64,000 nucleotides of DNA from DATATB01 sp036268995 (GTDB taxonomy: Bacteria; Planctomycetota; Planctomycetia; Pirellulales; PNKZ01), in contig DATATB010000026.1 in assembly GCA_036268995.1 (NCBI GenBank), positions 61,162 through 125,161 of the forward strand, written 5' to 3'. Below are positions 26,722 through 34,869 of this stretch, piece after piece; the first letter of the stretch is position 1; each line of letters opens with the position of its first letter. A program made the position numbers and the translations under genes. A model generated the notes under the pieces. The model saw nothing but the letters and a program-made list of their open reading frames with translations, did no database searches and was not told the origin of the DNA.

Positions 26722-27393
26722 ATGGGCCTGTTCAAACGCATGAGCGACATCATTTCGGCCAATCTCAACGATATGGCCGAAAGCTACGAAGACCCAGAAA
26801 AGATGCTGAAGCAAGCGGTCTACGAAATGGAATCGTCGATCGACGAAGCCCGCCGCAATGTGGCCCGCTCGATGGCCAGCGAAAAAATGCTGGCCAAAGA
26901 ACTGGCCGAAAACGAGCGCCAGACAAGCCAGTGGCAGAGCCGCGCCGAGGCGGCCGTCGCCAGCGGCGACGATCAGCTCGCCCGCAAGGCGCTCTCGCGC
27001 AAACAGGAGTTCGAAAAGCTCGTAGCGGCCCTAACCGATCAATCCGCCGCGGCCACCGAGGCCAGCACCACGCTGCGCCGCCAGTTGGACGGCATGCAAG
27101 CCAAGCTGGCCGACGCCCGCCGGCGGCTGGGCACGCTCACAGCGCGCAAAAAGGCGGCCGACGTCCGGGCCAAAGTCGCCTTGGGCACGATCGATCCGCA
27201 ATTGAACGCCGATGCCTTCGCCAAGTTCGATCGCATGCGCGAGAAGGTGGAAATGGCCGAGGCAGAAGCCGATGCGCTGCGCGAGCTGGCGGGCGACAAC
27301 GGCCATCGGCATGCGTCGGCGGTCGAAGTCAACGACGTGGATCTGGAAGTCGATGCCGAGCTGCGCGAGCTGAAGCTCAAGCTCAAAAAGTGA
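26722..27393 (+). CDS. pspA: PspA/IM30 family membrane-stress protein
   Basis: A 223-residue, almost fully helical coiled-coil protein of the ESCRT-III-like PspA/Vipp1 family. It has the standard start MGLFKRMSDIISANLNDM and then YEDPEKMLKQAVYEME, long heptad stretches (about 30-150) and an acidic C-terminal segment ending in LKLKLKK. PspA binds the inner membrane under stress and helps keep the proton gradient. AAGGAG lies shortly before the ATG. It is divergent from the ECF sigma gene, and the exporter genes follow 80 bases downstream. No pspB/C genes are present. Confidence 0.92.
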   Translation: MGLFKRMSDIISANLNDMAESYEDPEKMLKQAVYEMESSIDEARRNVARSMASEKMLAKELAENERQTSQWQSRAEAAVASGDDQLARKALSRKQEFEKLVAALTDQSAAATEASTTLRRQLDGMQAKLADARRRLGTLTARKKAADVRAKVALGTIDPQLNADAFAKFDRMREKVEMAEAEADALRELAGDNGHRHASAVEVNDVDLEVDAELRELKLKLKK

Positions 27394-27475
27394 TGCGACA
27401 GCACTCGCTTACCCCTCCGACGGAATCGGGCTTTGTCCGACAATTTGACGCTGTTAGACTCCCCCCGCACATCAC

Positions 27476-29440
27476 GTGGCAGTTGCCATCGTTGCCACTG
27501 CCTTGCCCGCCGCCGGTTGCGGCTGGCCAATACGGGTCCAGTGGGTTCGGGGGTTCGTCGTTTTGATTGCTGCGAGCACTTCCGGCGGCCAGCGGGCGAA
27601 TCGATCGTCCCCAGCTGCGAGCAACGCGGCGCTGGTGCGCCGCATGCTGGCGCTCGGTTGGCGCTATCGGGCGGGTTGCATCCGGGTGCTGGCACAGCAG
27701 ACCGTGCTGGTGCTGCTGTCGCTGGGCGGCCTGGGGCTCATCGGCCTGGGCATCGATTACTTGCGCCACCAGGTCGAAGCCGGATCGAGCGCGCCCAATT
27801 GGCCGCTGGGGCTGACGCCGCCGCGAGATTGGTCTCCGTTGGCGACGACCACGCTGGTGGCCGCCTGCATCGTGGCCGTGGCGCTCGTGCAGAACTGGCT
27901 GCGCTATCGGGCGGCCGTGTCGGTCGCCGATTTGACGCAAAAAATCGTCGTGCAATTGCGCTCCGACGTCTATGACAAGCTCCAGCGTTTGAGCTTTCGC
28001 TTTTTTGACCAGCACGAAAGCGGGTCGATCATCAACCGCGTCACTGGCGACGTGCAGGCCGTGCGGACGTTTATCGACGGCGTCATCATCCAGGTCGTCA
28101 CCGTGTTGGTGTCGCTGGCCGCCTACCTGGTCTACATGCTCAGCGTCCACGTGCCGCTCTCGCTGGCCTGCCTGGCCACGACGCCGCTGCTGTGGTTCAT
28201 CAGCGTGCGTTTCGCCCGGCTGATGCGGCCGGCCTATCAAACGAATCGCGAACTGGCCGATCGCATGGTGCTCACGTTGTCGGAGAACGTGCAGGGCGTG
28301 CAGGTCGTCAAAGGCTTCGCCGCCCAAGAGCAGGAAATCGCCAAGTTCGAGGCCGCGAATTCCCGCATTCGCCAGAGCAAACACGGCATCTTCTGGCGGA
28401 TCAGCCTGTTTCAGCCTTTCAGCGGATTTCTCACGCAGTTGAACATGCTCGTGCTGCTGGCCTACGGCGGCTACCTGGTCGTGCAAGGCCAACTGCTGCT
28501 GGGCGAAGGCCTGTTCGTCTTCGCCAACCTGATGCAGCAGTTTGCCAACCAGGTGGGCCAGCTCGTCAACGTCAGCAACAGCATCTCCGCCAGTCTGACC
28601 GGCGCTCAGCGCGTGTTCGAAGTGCTCGACGCGCCGCTGGAAATCACGAGCAGACCATTGGCCGTACGATTGTCGCGTGCCAAGGGGGCCATTCGTTTCG
28701 AGGGCCTGTCGTTCGCCTATTGCCCGGGCCAGGAAGTTCTCAGCGGCATCGATCTAGAGATTCTGCCTGGCGAATGCGTGGCCTTGGTTGGCGCCACCGG
28801 ATCGGGCAAGAGCACGCTGCTCAGCCTGATCCCGCGCTTCTACGATCCGACCTCCGGCCGGCTGCTGGTCGACGGCATCGACGTGCGCGAGCTGAACCTG
28901 GAAGATCTGCGGCGCTCGATCGGCCTCGTGTTCCAGGAGAACTTTCTGTTCAGCAACACCGTGTCGGCCAACATCGCGTTCGGCCATCCAGCCGCATCGC
29001 AGGCGCAGGTCGAGCACGCGGCGATCGCGGCAGCGGCCGATGGCTTCGTGCGGCAAATGCCCGGCGGCTACGAGGCCGTGATCGGTGAGCACGGCTCGAA
29101 CCTCTCGGGCGGACAGCGGCAGCGGCTGGCGATTGCCCGGGCGCTGTTGCTCGAGCCTTCGATCTTGCTGCTGGACGACGCCACGACCGCGATCGACCCC
29201 GAGACCGAGCACGAGATTCTCGCGGCACTCGAGCGGGCGATGCGCGGACGCACGACGCTGCTGGTGGCCAATCGGCTCAGCACGCTGCGCAGGGCCGACC
29301 GCATCGTGGTGCTCGAGCGCGGGCGGATCGTGCAAACCGGCACGCACGACGAACTGTTGCTCAGGCCCGGTCCCTATCGGCGAATGGCCGAGTTGCAAAT
29401 GCACTCGGCTGTGGAGCAACCGCGACGGGAGGCGGCATGA
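27476..29440 (+). CDS. ABC exporter subunit with degenerate ATPase site
   Basis: A type-IV ABC half-exporter of up to 654 residues. It has six membrane helices (about 70-340) and an ATPase domain with Walker A GATGSGKST, signature LSGGQRQ and Walker B ILLLDDATTAID. The catalytic Glu after Walker B is Asp, and the H-loop histidine is Asn (VANRLS), so its own Walker site is probably non-hydrolytic. The true start is uncertain: GTG at 27476 has no ribosome site, and TTG at 27563 or ATG at 27644 are possible. The stop overlaps the next gene by four bases (ATGA), so the two halves are coupled and likely form a heterodimer. Substrate unknown. Confidence 0.92.
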   Translation: MAVAIVATALPAAGCGWPIRVQWVRGFVVLIAASTSGGQRANRSSPAASNAALVRRMLALGWRYRAGCIRVLAQQTVLVLLSLGGLGLIGLGIDYLRHQVEAGSSAPNWPLGLTPPRDWSPLATTTLVAACIVAVALVQNWLRYRAAVSVADLTQKIVVQLRSDVYDKLQRLSFRFFDQHESGSIINRVTGDVQAVRTFIDGVIIQVVTVLVSLAAYLVYMLSVHVPLSLACLATTPLLWFISVRFARLMRPAYQTNRELADRMVLTLSENVQGVQVVKGFAAQEQEIAKFEAANSRIRQSKHGIFWRISLFQPFSGFLTQLNMLVLLAYGGYLVVQGQLLLGEGLFVFANLMQQFANQVGQLVNVSNSISASLTGAQRVFEVLDAPLEITSRPLAVRLSRAKGAIRFEGLSFAYCPGQEVLSGIDLEILPGECVALVGATGSGKSTLLSLIPRFYDPTSGRLLVDGIDVRELNLEDLRRSIGLVFQENFLFSNTVSANIAFGHPAASQAQVEHAAIAAAADGFVRQMPGGYEAVIGEHGSNLSGGQRQRLAIARALLLEPSILLLDDATTAIDPETEHEILAALERAMRGRTTLLVANRLSTLRRADRIVVLERGRIVQTGTHDELLLRPGPYRRMAELQMHSAVEQPRREAA

Positions 29441-31254
29441 GCCACACCGGCCCGACAAAAATGCTCACGCACTGGCGCGAGGGTGAAGAGAGCGAAGCCC
29501 AGCAGCGCCCGCTCGACTTCGGCCTGATCTGGCGGCTATTCGATTACACTCAGCCGCATGCGCGTAAGCGCAACTGGCTGCTGGCGACGGTCATCATCCG
29601 CTCGATTCAATTGCCGAGCCTGACCTGGATCGTCGCCGCAGTGATCAAGGGACCGATCGACCGGCACGACTCCGTCGGACTGGCCTGGGGCGTGTTCGGG
29701 TTTCTGGCCCTGGCACTGTCCACGCAATTGGTGATGCACTTTCGCCAGCGGTTGGCGCTGGAGTTGGGCGAAGCGGTGGTCTCCGACCTGCGCCGCGACT
29801 TGTTCCGGCATTTGCAGCGGCTGCCGATGAGCTTCTACCATCGCACACGGCTGGGCCGGATCATCAGCCGCATGGTGTCCGACGTGGAAGACGTGCGGGC
29901 CGGCGTGCAGGAGGTGCTGTTTGTCAGCCTGGTGCAGTTGGGGCAGATGCTCGTCGCCGGCGGCTTCATGCTCTGGTACGACGCGCAGCTCTTTCTGCTG
30001 GTGCTGGCCGTAGTGCCGATCTTGTGGACGATCAACCATCACTTTCATCGCAGGCTGAGTGCCGCGCTGCGGGCGGTGCGCGATTCGTTTAGCCGCGTCA
30101 CGGCCACGCTGGCCGAATCGGTCAACGGCGTGCGCGTGACCCAGGGGTTTGCCCGCGAGGACGTGAACGCGCGGTTGTTTGGCGACCTGATCGCCGATCA
30201 TTCGCGCTACAACTACGTCGCCATGCGGACGCAGGGGCTGTTCATGCCATTGCTGGAATTGAATAACCAGGTGTTCGTGGCCGTGCTGCTGGCCGTCGGC
30301 GGCTACCAGCTTTTGAGCCCGGGCTCGCACGTCGCGATTGGCGACCTGGTGGGTTTCTTCTTCATGGTCGGCATGTTCCTTTCGCCGATCACGACGCTGG
30401 GCTCGCAATACAACCAGGCGCTCACGGCGATGGCCGGCGCCGAGCGGATTTTTCGGCTGCTGGATCGCGAGCCCGACTGGCAGGATCCGCCGGAGGCACT
30501 CCGCGGCGTCCGCTTGAGCGGCCGCGTCGAGTTCCGGCAAGTCGACTTCGAGTACGAACCCGGCCGGCCGGTGCTGGCCGGCGTCAGCTTTATCGCTCAG
30601 CCCGGCCAGACCGTGGCACTGGTCGGCCATACTGGCAGCGGCAAAACGTCAATCATCAACCTGGTCGCCAAGTTTTACTTGCCCAGCGGCGGGCAAGTGC
30701 TGCTCGATGGCATCGACATTACTCAACTGGCGAGCGATTGCCTGCATCGGCAAGTGGGCATGGTCCTGCAACAGAACTTTCTGTTCTCCGGCAGCGTGCT
30801 GGAAAACATCCGCTACGGCCGGCCGGAGGCCAGCGACGACGAGGTCGTGGCGGCGGCCCGGCGGCTCAATTGCCTCGATCTGTTCGAGCAACTGCCCAGC
30901 GGCCTGCACACGCCGGTGGGCGAACGCGGCGGAAGCCTGTCGCTCGGGCAGCGGCAGCTCGTGTGCTTCGCCCGGGCCATGCTCATCGACCCGAAAATTC
31001 TGATCATGGATGAGGCCACCAGCAGCGTCGATCCAGAGACCGAAGCCCGGCTTCAATCGGCGCTGGCCAGGCTGGTAGCCGGGCGCACGAGCTTTATCGT
31101 GGCGCATCGGCTGAGCACCATTCGTCATGCCGACCAGGTGCTGGTGCTCGAGCACGGCCGGATCGTCGAACGCGGCCGGCATGCCGAACTCGTCGCCCGG
31201 CCGGGTGCATACGCGCGGCTCTACGAGCGATTCACGCAGGCCAGCGCCGCGTAG
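29437..31254 (+). CDS. ABC exporter partner subunit
   Basis: A 605-residue half-exporter. It has six membrane helices (about 45-330) and an ATPase domain with Walker A GHTGSGKTS, signature LSLGQRQ (second Gly changed to Leu), Walker B ILIMDEATSSVD with the catalytic Glu present, and H-loop VAHRLS intact. The changed signature would face the degenerate Walker site of its partner, leaving one good composite site, as in known heterodimeric exporters. The ATG overlaps the upstream stop. Drug, lipid or peptide export are all possible. Confidence 0.95.
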   Translation: MSHTGPTKMLTHWREGEESEAQQRPLDFGLIWRLFDYTQPHARKRNWLLATVIIRSIQLPSLTWIVAAVIKGPIDRHDSVGLAWGVFGFLALALSTQLVMHFRQRLALELGEAVVSDLRRDLFRHLQRLPMSFYHRTRLGRIISRMVSDVEDVRAGVQEVLFVSLVQLGQMLVAGGFMLWYDAQLFLLVLAVVPILWTINHHFHRRLSAALRAVRDSFSRVTATLAESVNGVRVTQGFAREDVNARLFGDLIADHSRYNYVAMRTQGLFMPLLELNNQVFVAVLLAVGGYQLLSPGSHVAIGDLVGFFFMVGMFLSPITTLGSQYNQALTAMAGAERIFRLLDREPDWQDPPEALRGVRLSGRVEFRQVDFEYEPGRPVLAGVSFIAQPGQTVALVGHTGSGKTSIINLVAKFYLPSGGQVLLDGIDITQLASDCLHRQVGMVLQQNFLFSGSVLENIRYGRPEASDDEVVAAARRLNCLDLFEQLPSGLHTPVGERGGSLSLGQRQLVCFARAMLIDPKILIMDEATSSVDPETEARLQSALARLVAGRTSFIVAHRLSTIRHADQVLVLEHGRIVERGRHAELVARPGAYARLYERFTQASAA

Positions 31255-31308
31255 TTCGCGCCGGAAGAACCGCGACCCGCGGTCGCGGCTTTGTGGCAGC
31301 GTTGCGGT

Positions 31309-31605
31309 TCAGCCGCGGGCCTGGTCGCGGCCGTTCCAGAAGGGCTCGTCGCGCGATTCGTCGTCTTCCTCTTCAGCATCGCGGCGAATCAGGGCGCCCA
31401 GCCACCAGCCCCACACCAGATAGTGCAAGGCGGCAAAGGCAAAAGCCACGCCGCCGATCACCATTACCAGCCCGAAAAACCCGCCGGTCAGGAAAAACAG
31501 GACGACGCACACCAGGGCCAACACGCCCAGGGCGAGCAGAATAGAAAGCGGCGAGCTCTTGGGCCGGGATTGGTCGGGCGGCGGGGGCCTCTGGGGCTTT
31601 TCCAT
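31309..31605 (-). CDS. Small two-helix membrane protein
   Basis: A 98-residue protein. There is a Pro/Lys-rich N-terminus (MEKPQRPPPPDQSRPKSS), two membrane helices (about 20-38 and 42-65) joined by a short Gly turn, and an acidic tail (RRDAEEEDDESRDE). I do not recognise a family. ATG at 31605 is preferred; an in-frame ATG at 31674 would overlap the upstream gene and add a low-complexity basic leader. It follows the MqnA/MqnD-family gene by about 60 bases on the same strand and may be co-transcribed. Confidence 0.65.
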   Translation of the reverse strand: MEKPQRPPPPDQSRPKSSPLSILLALGVLALVCVVLFFLTGGFFGLVMVIGGVAFAFAALHYLVWGWWLGALIRRDAEEEDDESRDEPFWNGRDQARG

Positions 31606-31663
31606 ATTTTTCCGCCTGCGCCTGCTCCGACCGCCCGTATTGAACCGCGGTGGCCCGCGCGAA

Positions 31664-32524
31664 TCAGCCGACAAATTCTGGCTCGACGGCGTGGGGAATC
31701 ACACCGGCCAGGTTCCCGCGCAAGAGCAACTGCTGCACCGCCTCGCGGCCGCGCGCGCCGAAGTCCAGCGTCCAGTCGTTGACATACATGCCGACAAACT
31801 TGTCGGCTCGCTTGCGATCGAGGTCGCGGCCGAATTGCGACGCATACTCCAAAGCCTCGGCCCGGTGGTCCAGCGCGTAGCGGATGCTCTTTTTCAGCAG
31901 CGTGGTGATTTCGAGCATCGCGGCCGGCCCGAGATCCTTGCGGATGCCATTGGCGCCCAGCGGCAGCGGCAGCCCGGTTTGCTGTTGCCACCAAATCCCG
32001 GTATCGACGACGAGCGAAAGCCCGCGATCGGCATAGGTGAGTTGGCCTTCGTGGATAATCAAGCCGGCCTCGACGGGTTGGCCCTCGTATTGTCCCGCGT
32101 CGACCGCATCCAGAATCTGATCGAAGGGCACGATGACGTAGGTAAATGGCCCGCCCAGGCAGAGCCGTAGCGCCAAAAACGCGGTCGTCAGCGTGCCGGG
32201 CACGGCGATCGACTTCGAGCGCAGTTCGTCGAGCGTGAGCGGCGTGCGGGCCACGACCATCGGGCCGTAGCCGTCGCCCATGCTTGCTCCGCAAGCGCAC
32301 AACGCATAACGCTGATTCAGATACGCATACGCGTGCAGGCTGATGGCCGTCAGCTCCAGCTCGCCGGACATGGCGCGGCGGTTGAGCGTCTCGATATCGA
32401 CCAGTTCGTGACGAAATTCGTAATCGCCTGTGTCGATTTTGCCGTTGGCGAGGGCATGAAACATGAACGCATCGTCCGGATCGGGGCTGTGTCCGACGCG
32501 GATGAGTTGCCTGGCGGTGGTCAA
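31664..32524 (-). CDS. MqnA/MqnD-family menaquinone-type protein
   Basis: A 286-residue protein of the periplasmic-binding-protein fold used by MqnA and MqnD in the futalosine route to menaquinone. Visible motifs are IRVGHSPDPDDAFMFHAL at the N-terminus, TAISLHAYAYL, the GDGYGPMVVAR strand, IAVPGTLTTAFLAL, and GLIIHEGQLTYADRGL. No signal peptide, so it is an enzyme-type cytoplasmic member rather than a transport protein. The start is TTG at 32524 with AAAAGGAG six bases upstream, a near-perfect ribosome site; a longer in-frame reading to 32701 lacks one. MqnD is the nearer choice, but the two families cannot be separated with certainty here. Confidence 0.85.
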   Translation of the reverse strand: MTTARQLIRVGHSPDPDDAFMFHALANGKIDTGDYEFRHELVDIETLNRRAMSGELELTAISLHAYAYLNQRYALCACGASMGDGYGPMVVARTPLTLDELRSKSIAVPGTLTTAFLALRLCLGGPFTYVIVPFDQILDAVDAGQYEGQPVEAGLIIHEGQLTYADRGLSLVVDTGIWWQQQTGLPLPLGANGIRKDLGPAAMLEITTLLKKSIRYALDHRAEALEYASQFGRDLDRKRADKFVGMYVNDWTLDFGARGREAVQQLLLRGNLAGVIPHAVEPEFVG

Positions 32525-32830
32525 CCGGTGCTCCTTTTCTGGGCGGCCAAACCGCCGGCAAGGTGGGGTGCCGCCCACGCTCGATGGCGGCCAAAAGCGC
32601 AGTTTCCCCCATTGCCTTACGCCGGTCAAGGCAACCGAATTCGCCGGAAAACAGCCGGATTCTCGCTGCCCAAGCCCACGGGCCGCGGCCCGTGGGTCCA
32701 CCGGCGCTGCGGATCTTCGGCGATTACGACATTTTGTCGTCTTGCAAGGTGGGTTCGTTCAGGCCCCAATCTCAACTGCTACTCGTTATATTCATCTCTG
32801 AGTAAGATGAAAAAAAGGCTGGGGGCGATC
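32525..32830. other. Divergent promoter region with 22-bp palindrome
   Basis: About 300 bases between two divergent genes. A perfect 22-base palindrome at 32675-32696 (half-site CCCACGGGCCG) is the main feature; a related GCCCGTGG/CCACGGGC hairpin lies at 52481-52505. The right end turns AT-rich (TTATATTC at about 32787) just before the sigma54-activator gene. No other gene or confident promoter could be identified. Confidence 0.6.
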
Positions 32831-34210
32831 ATGAATGATCCTGCCACAATTCTGGTGGTCGAAGACGGCGAAAGCGAACGCGATGCGCTGGTGCGCGTCT
32901 TGCGCATGGAACAGTATCGCGTTGTTTCGGCCATGAATCCCGAGCATGCGCTGACGCATGCCGGCGAACCCATCGATCTGGTGATCAGCGATCTGCGGAT
33001 GGGCAAGCAGAGCGGGATCGACTTGCTGCAATTATGGCGGCAGCGCTCGCCGCTGATGCCCTTCATCATCATGACCGCCTACGGCGACGTCGATTCGGCC
33101 GTGACCGCGATGAAGCTGGGCGCCGCCGACTTCCTCACCAAGCCGGTCAATCCCGACGATCTGCTGGCGCTGGTGCGCAATTGCCTGCGAGCCAAGACTT
33201 CGACCGCGCCGGTCGAGGCGGACGATTTGAACCGCGGCCAGTCGGTCTTTGCGCGGATCATCGGCTCGTCGCAATCCATGCAGCAAGTCTGCGACCAGAC
33301 GCGCCGTGCCGCCCAGACGACGAGCACCGTGTTGATCCTGGGCGAGTCGGGCACCGGCAAGGAGTTGATCGCCGAGGCGATTCATCAGAACAGTCCCCGC
33401 CGCGACGCGCCATTCATTCTGGTCAACATGGCGGCCATTCCAGAAACTCTTGTGGAAAGTGAATTGTTCGGCCATGTGAGAGGCGCCTTCACCGGAGCCT
33501 CGGCCAGCCGCGTGGGCCGTTTCGAAGCAGCCAACGCCGGCACGATCTTCATTGACGAAATCGGCGACTTTCCGCTGGGCTTGCAGGCCAAGCTGCTGCG
33601 CGTGCTCGAAAATCGCACCATCACCCCGGTGGGCAGCAACGACGATAAGCCCATCGACGTCCGCGTCGTGGCGGCCACCAGCCGCAATCTGCCCCGCATG
33701 ACCGCCACCGGCCAGTTTCGCGAGGATTTGTACTATCGACTGAACGTCGTGGCCGTCCAGTTGCCGCCGCTGCGCGAACGCCGCGAAGACATCCCGCTGT
33801 TGGCCCGGCACTTTCTCGCGCAATTCGCGCGCGCCAGTGGCCGCCCGGCGCTGCATATCCAGCCGGCACTGATGGAAGCACTCACCGGGCTCGACTGGCC
33901 GGGCAACGTGCGCCAGCTCCGCAATTGCCTGGAGAGCATGTTCGTGATGGCCGCCGCGCCCATCCTCACGCTCGAAGACCTGCCGCGCAATCTGACCATG
34001 CAGCCTGACTTGACCGACCGGCAATCGATGCCCACCGGCGCCATGCTCGAAGACGTCAAAAAGACCGCCATGCTCCGCGCGCTGAAGCAGTTCGGCGGAA
34101 ATCGCACCCGCGCCGCCGATTATCTCGGCATTTCCGTGCGCACCTTGCAGCGCAAGCTCAAGGAGTGGGGCCCCGAGATCGGCGAAAGCTGGATCGAAAC
34201 GGACCAGTAG
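32831..34210 (+). CDS. NtrC-family sigma54-dependent response regulator
   Basis: A 459-residue regulator. The receiver (1-120) has VVEDGESERD, phosphoacceptor Asp in VISDLRMG and FLTKPV. The AAA+ domain (about 140-375) has Walker A GESGTGKE, the sigma54-contacting GAFTGA loop, Walker B GTIFIDEIGD and arginine finger YRLNV. A Fis-type HTH (about 415-450) carries RTRAADYLGISVRTLQRKLKEWG. It activates sigma54 promoters after phosphorylation; no cognate kinase is adjacent. ATG at 32831 has GGGGG five or six bases upstream; ATG at 32807 is an alternative. The stop codon overlaps a dispersed repeat. Confidence 0.95.
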   Translation: MNDPATILVVEDGESERDALVRVLRMEQYRVVSAMNPEHALTHAGEPIDLVISDLRMGKQSGIDLLQLWRQRSPLMPFIIMTAYGDVDSAVTAMKLGAADFLTKPVNPDDLLALVRNCLRAKTSTAPVEADDLNRGQSVFARIIGSSQSMQQVCDQTRRAAQTTSTVLILGESGTGKELIAEAIHQNSPRRDAPFILVNMAAIPETLVESELFGHVRGAFTGASASRVGRFEAANAGTIFIDEIGDFPLGLQAKLLRVLENRTITPVGSNDDKPIDVRVVAATSRNLPRMTATGQFREDLYYRLNVVAVQLPPLRERREDIPLLARHFLAQFARASGRPALHIQPALMEALTGLDWPGNVRQLRNCLESMFVMAAAPILTLEDLPRNLTMQPDLTDRQSMPTGAMLEDVKKTAMLRALKQFGGNRTRAADYLGISVRTLQRKLKEWGPEIGESWIETDQ

Positions 34211-34245
34211 CCGGCGAGCCGGGAGCGTCAGGGACCGGAGTCCTC
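34209..34245 (+). repeat. 37-bp dispersed repeat, copy 2
   Basis: It matches the element at 26547-26583 on the opposite strand with one difference. Its first two bases are the last two of the TAG stop of the sigma54 regulator. It fills the gap between this gene and the convergent GNAT gene. Confidence 0.85.
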
Positions 34246-34250
34246 GGCGA

Positions 34251-34745
34251 TTATTTTACCGGCAAGAAGCGCTTGGCAAACACGACCAGGTTGTCGCCGT
34301 CGGCATAAAAATCGGCCAACGTCGCGGCTTGCTCGTACTGGTGCTTGAGATAGAACCGCCGGGTCAGTGTGTAATGCGGCAGCGATGAGGTCTCGATCAG
34401 CAGCAGCCGGCCGCCGCTGGAGCGAATGTCGTCTTCGGCCGATTTCAATAAGCGACTGCCGATTCCCCGCGCTTGGATCCGCTTGGTGACGGCGATCCAG
34501 TACAGGTACCAGGTGCGGTCGGTCATGGCCGCCGGCGCGTAGTACGCGAAGCCCAGCAGTTGCCCGGCCAACTCGCAGGTGACGGCCCGATGCCCTTGGG
34601 CCTGGTTGAAGGCGTGATAATCGTCCAGCACTTCGCCCAGCGCCTCGATCTCCAGCGGCTTGAACACGTCGGTTTCGCGAGCCAACTCCACCAGGTGCGG
34701 CGTGTCGGTGGGAAGACTGGGACGAATCACCGCCTGGTCGGTCAT
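34251..34745 (-). CDS. GNAT family N-acetyltransferase
   Basis: A 164-residue acetyltransferase. The Gly-rich CoA-binding motif is GIGSRLLKSAEDDIR (about 100), preceded by WYLYWIAVTKRIQARG. The C-terminal strand-helix has LLLIETSSLPHYTLTRRFYLKHQYEQAATLADFY. The acceptor is unknown. ATG at 34745 starts the conserved core; the frame runs further upstream over the M28 gene's leader and is not used. It is divergent from the peptidase gene (125 bases) and convergent with the sigma54 regulator. Confidence 0.9.
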   Translation of the reverse strand: MTDQAVIRPSLPTDTPHLVELARETDVFKPLEIEALGEVLDDYHAFNQAQGHRAVTCELAGQLLGFAYYAPAAMTDRTWYLYWIAVTKRIQARGIGSRLLKSAEDDIRSSGGRLLLIETSSLPHYTLTRRFYLKHQYEQAATLADFYADGDNLVVFAKRFLPVK

Positions 34746-34869
34746 CTCGAATTCTCGCAAAAACGCCGGGGCACTCGGCCCATTCTGTTTTCCGCTGGCT
34801 GCGGCTAAGCTTGGACAGCCGCCGGCCGTCGCGGCCCCACTATTTTGCGGCAACACCGAGAGAAATACC

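Noticed and set aside
32333..32830. Upstream extension of the sigma54 regulator frame
   Set aside because: It overlaps the divergent MqnA/MqnD-family gene and has no protein-like features; the receiver domain begins right after the ATG at 32831.
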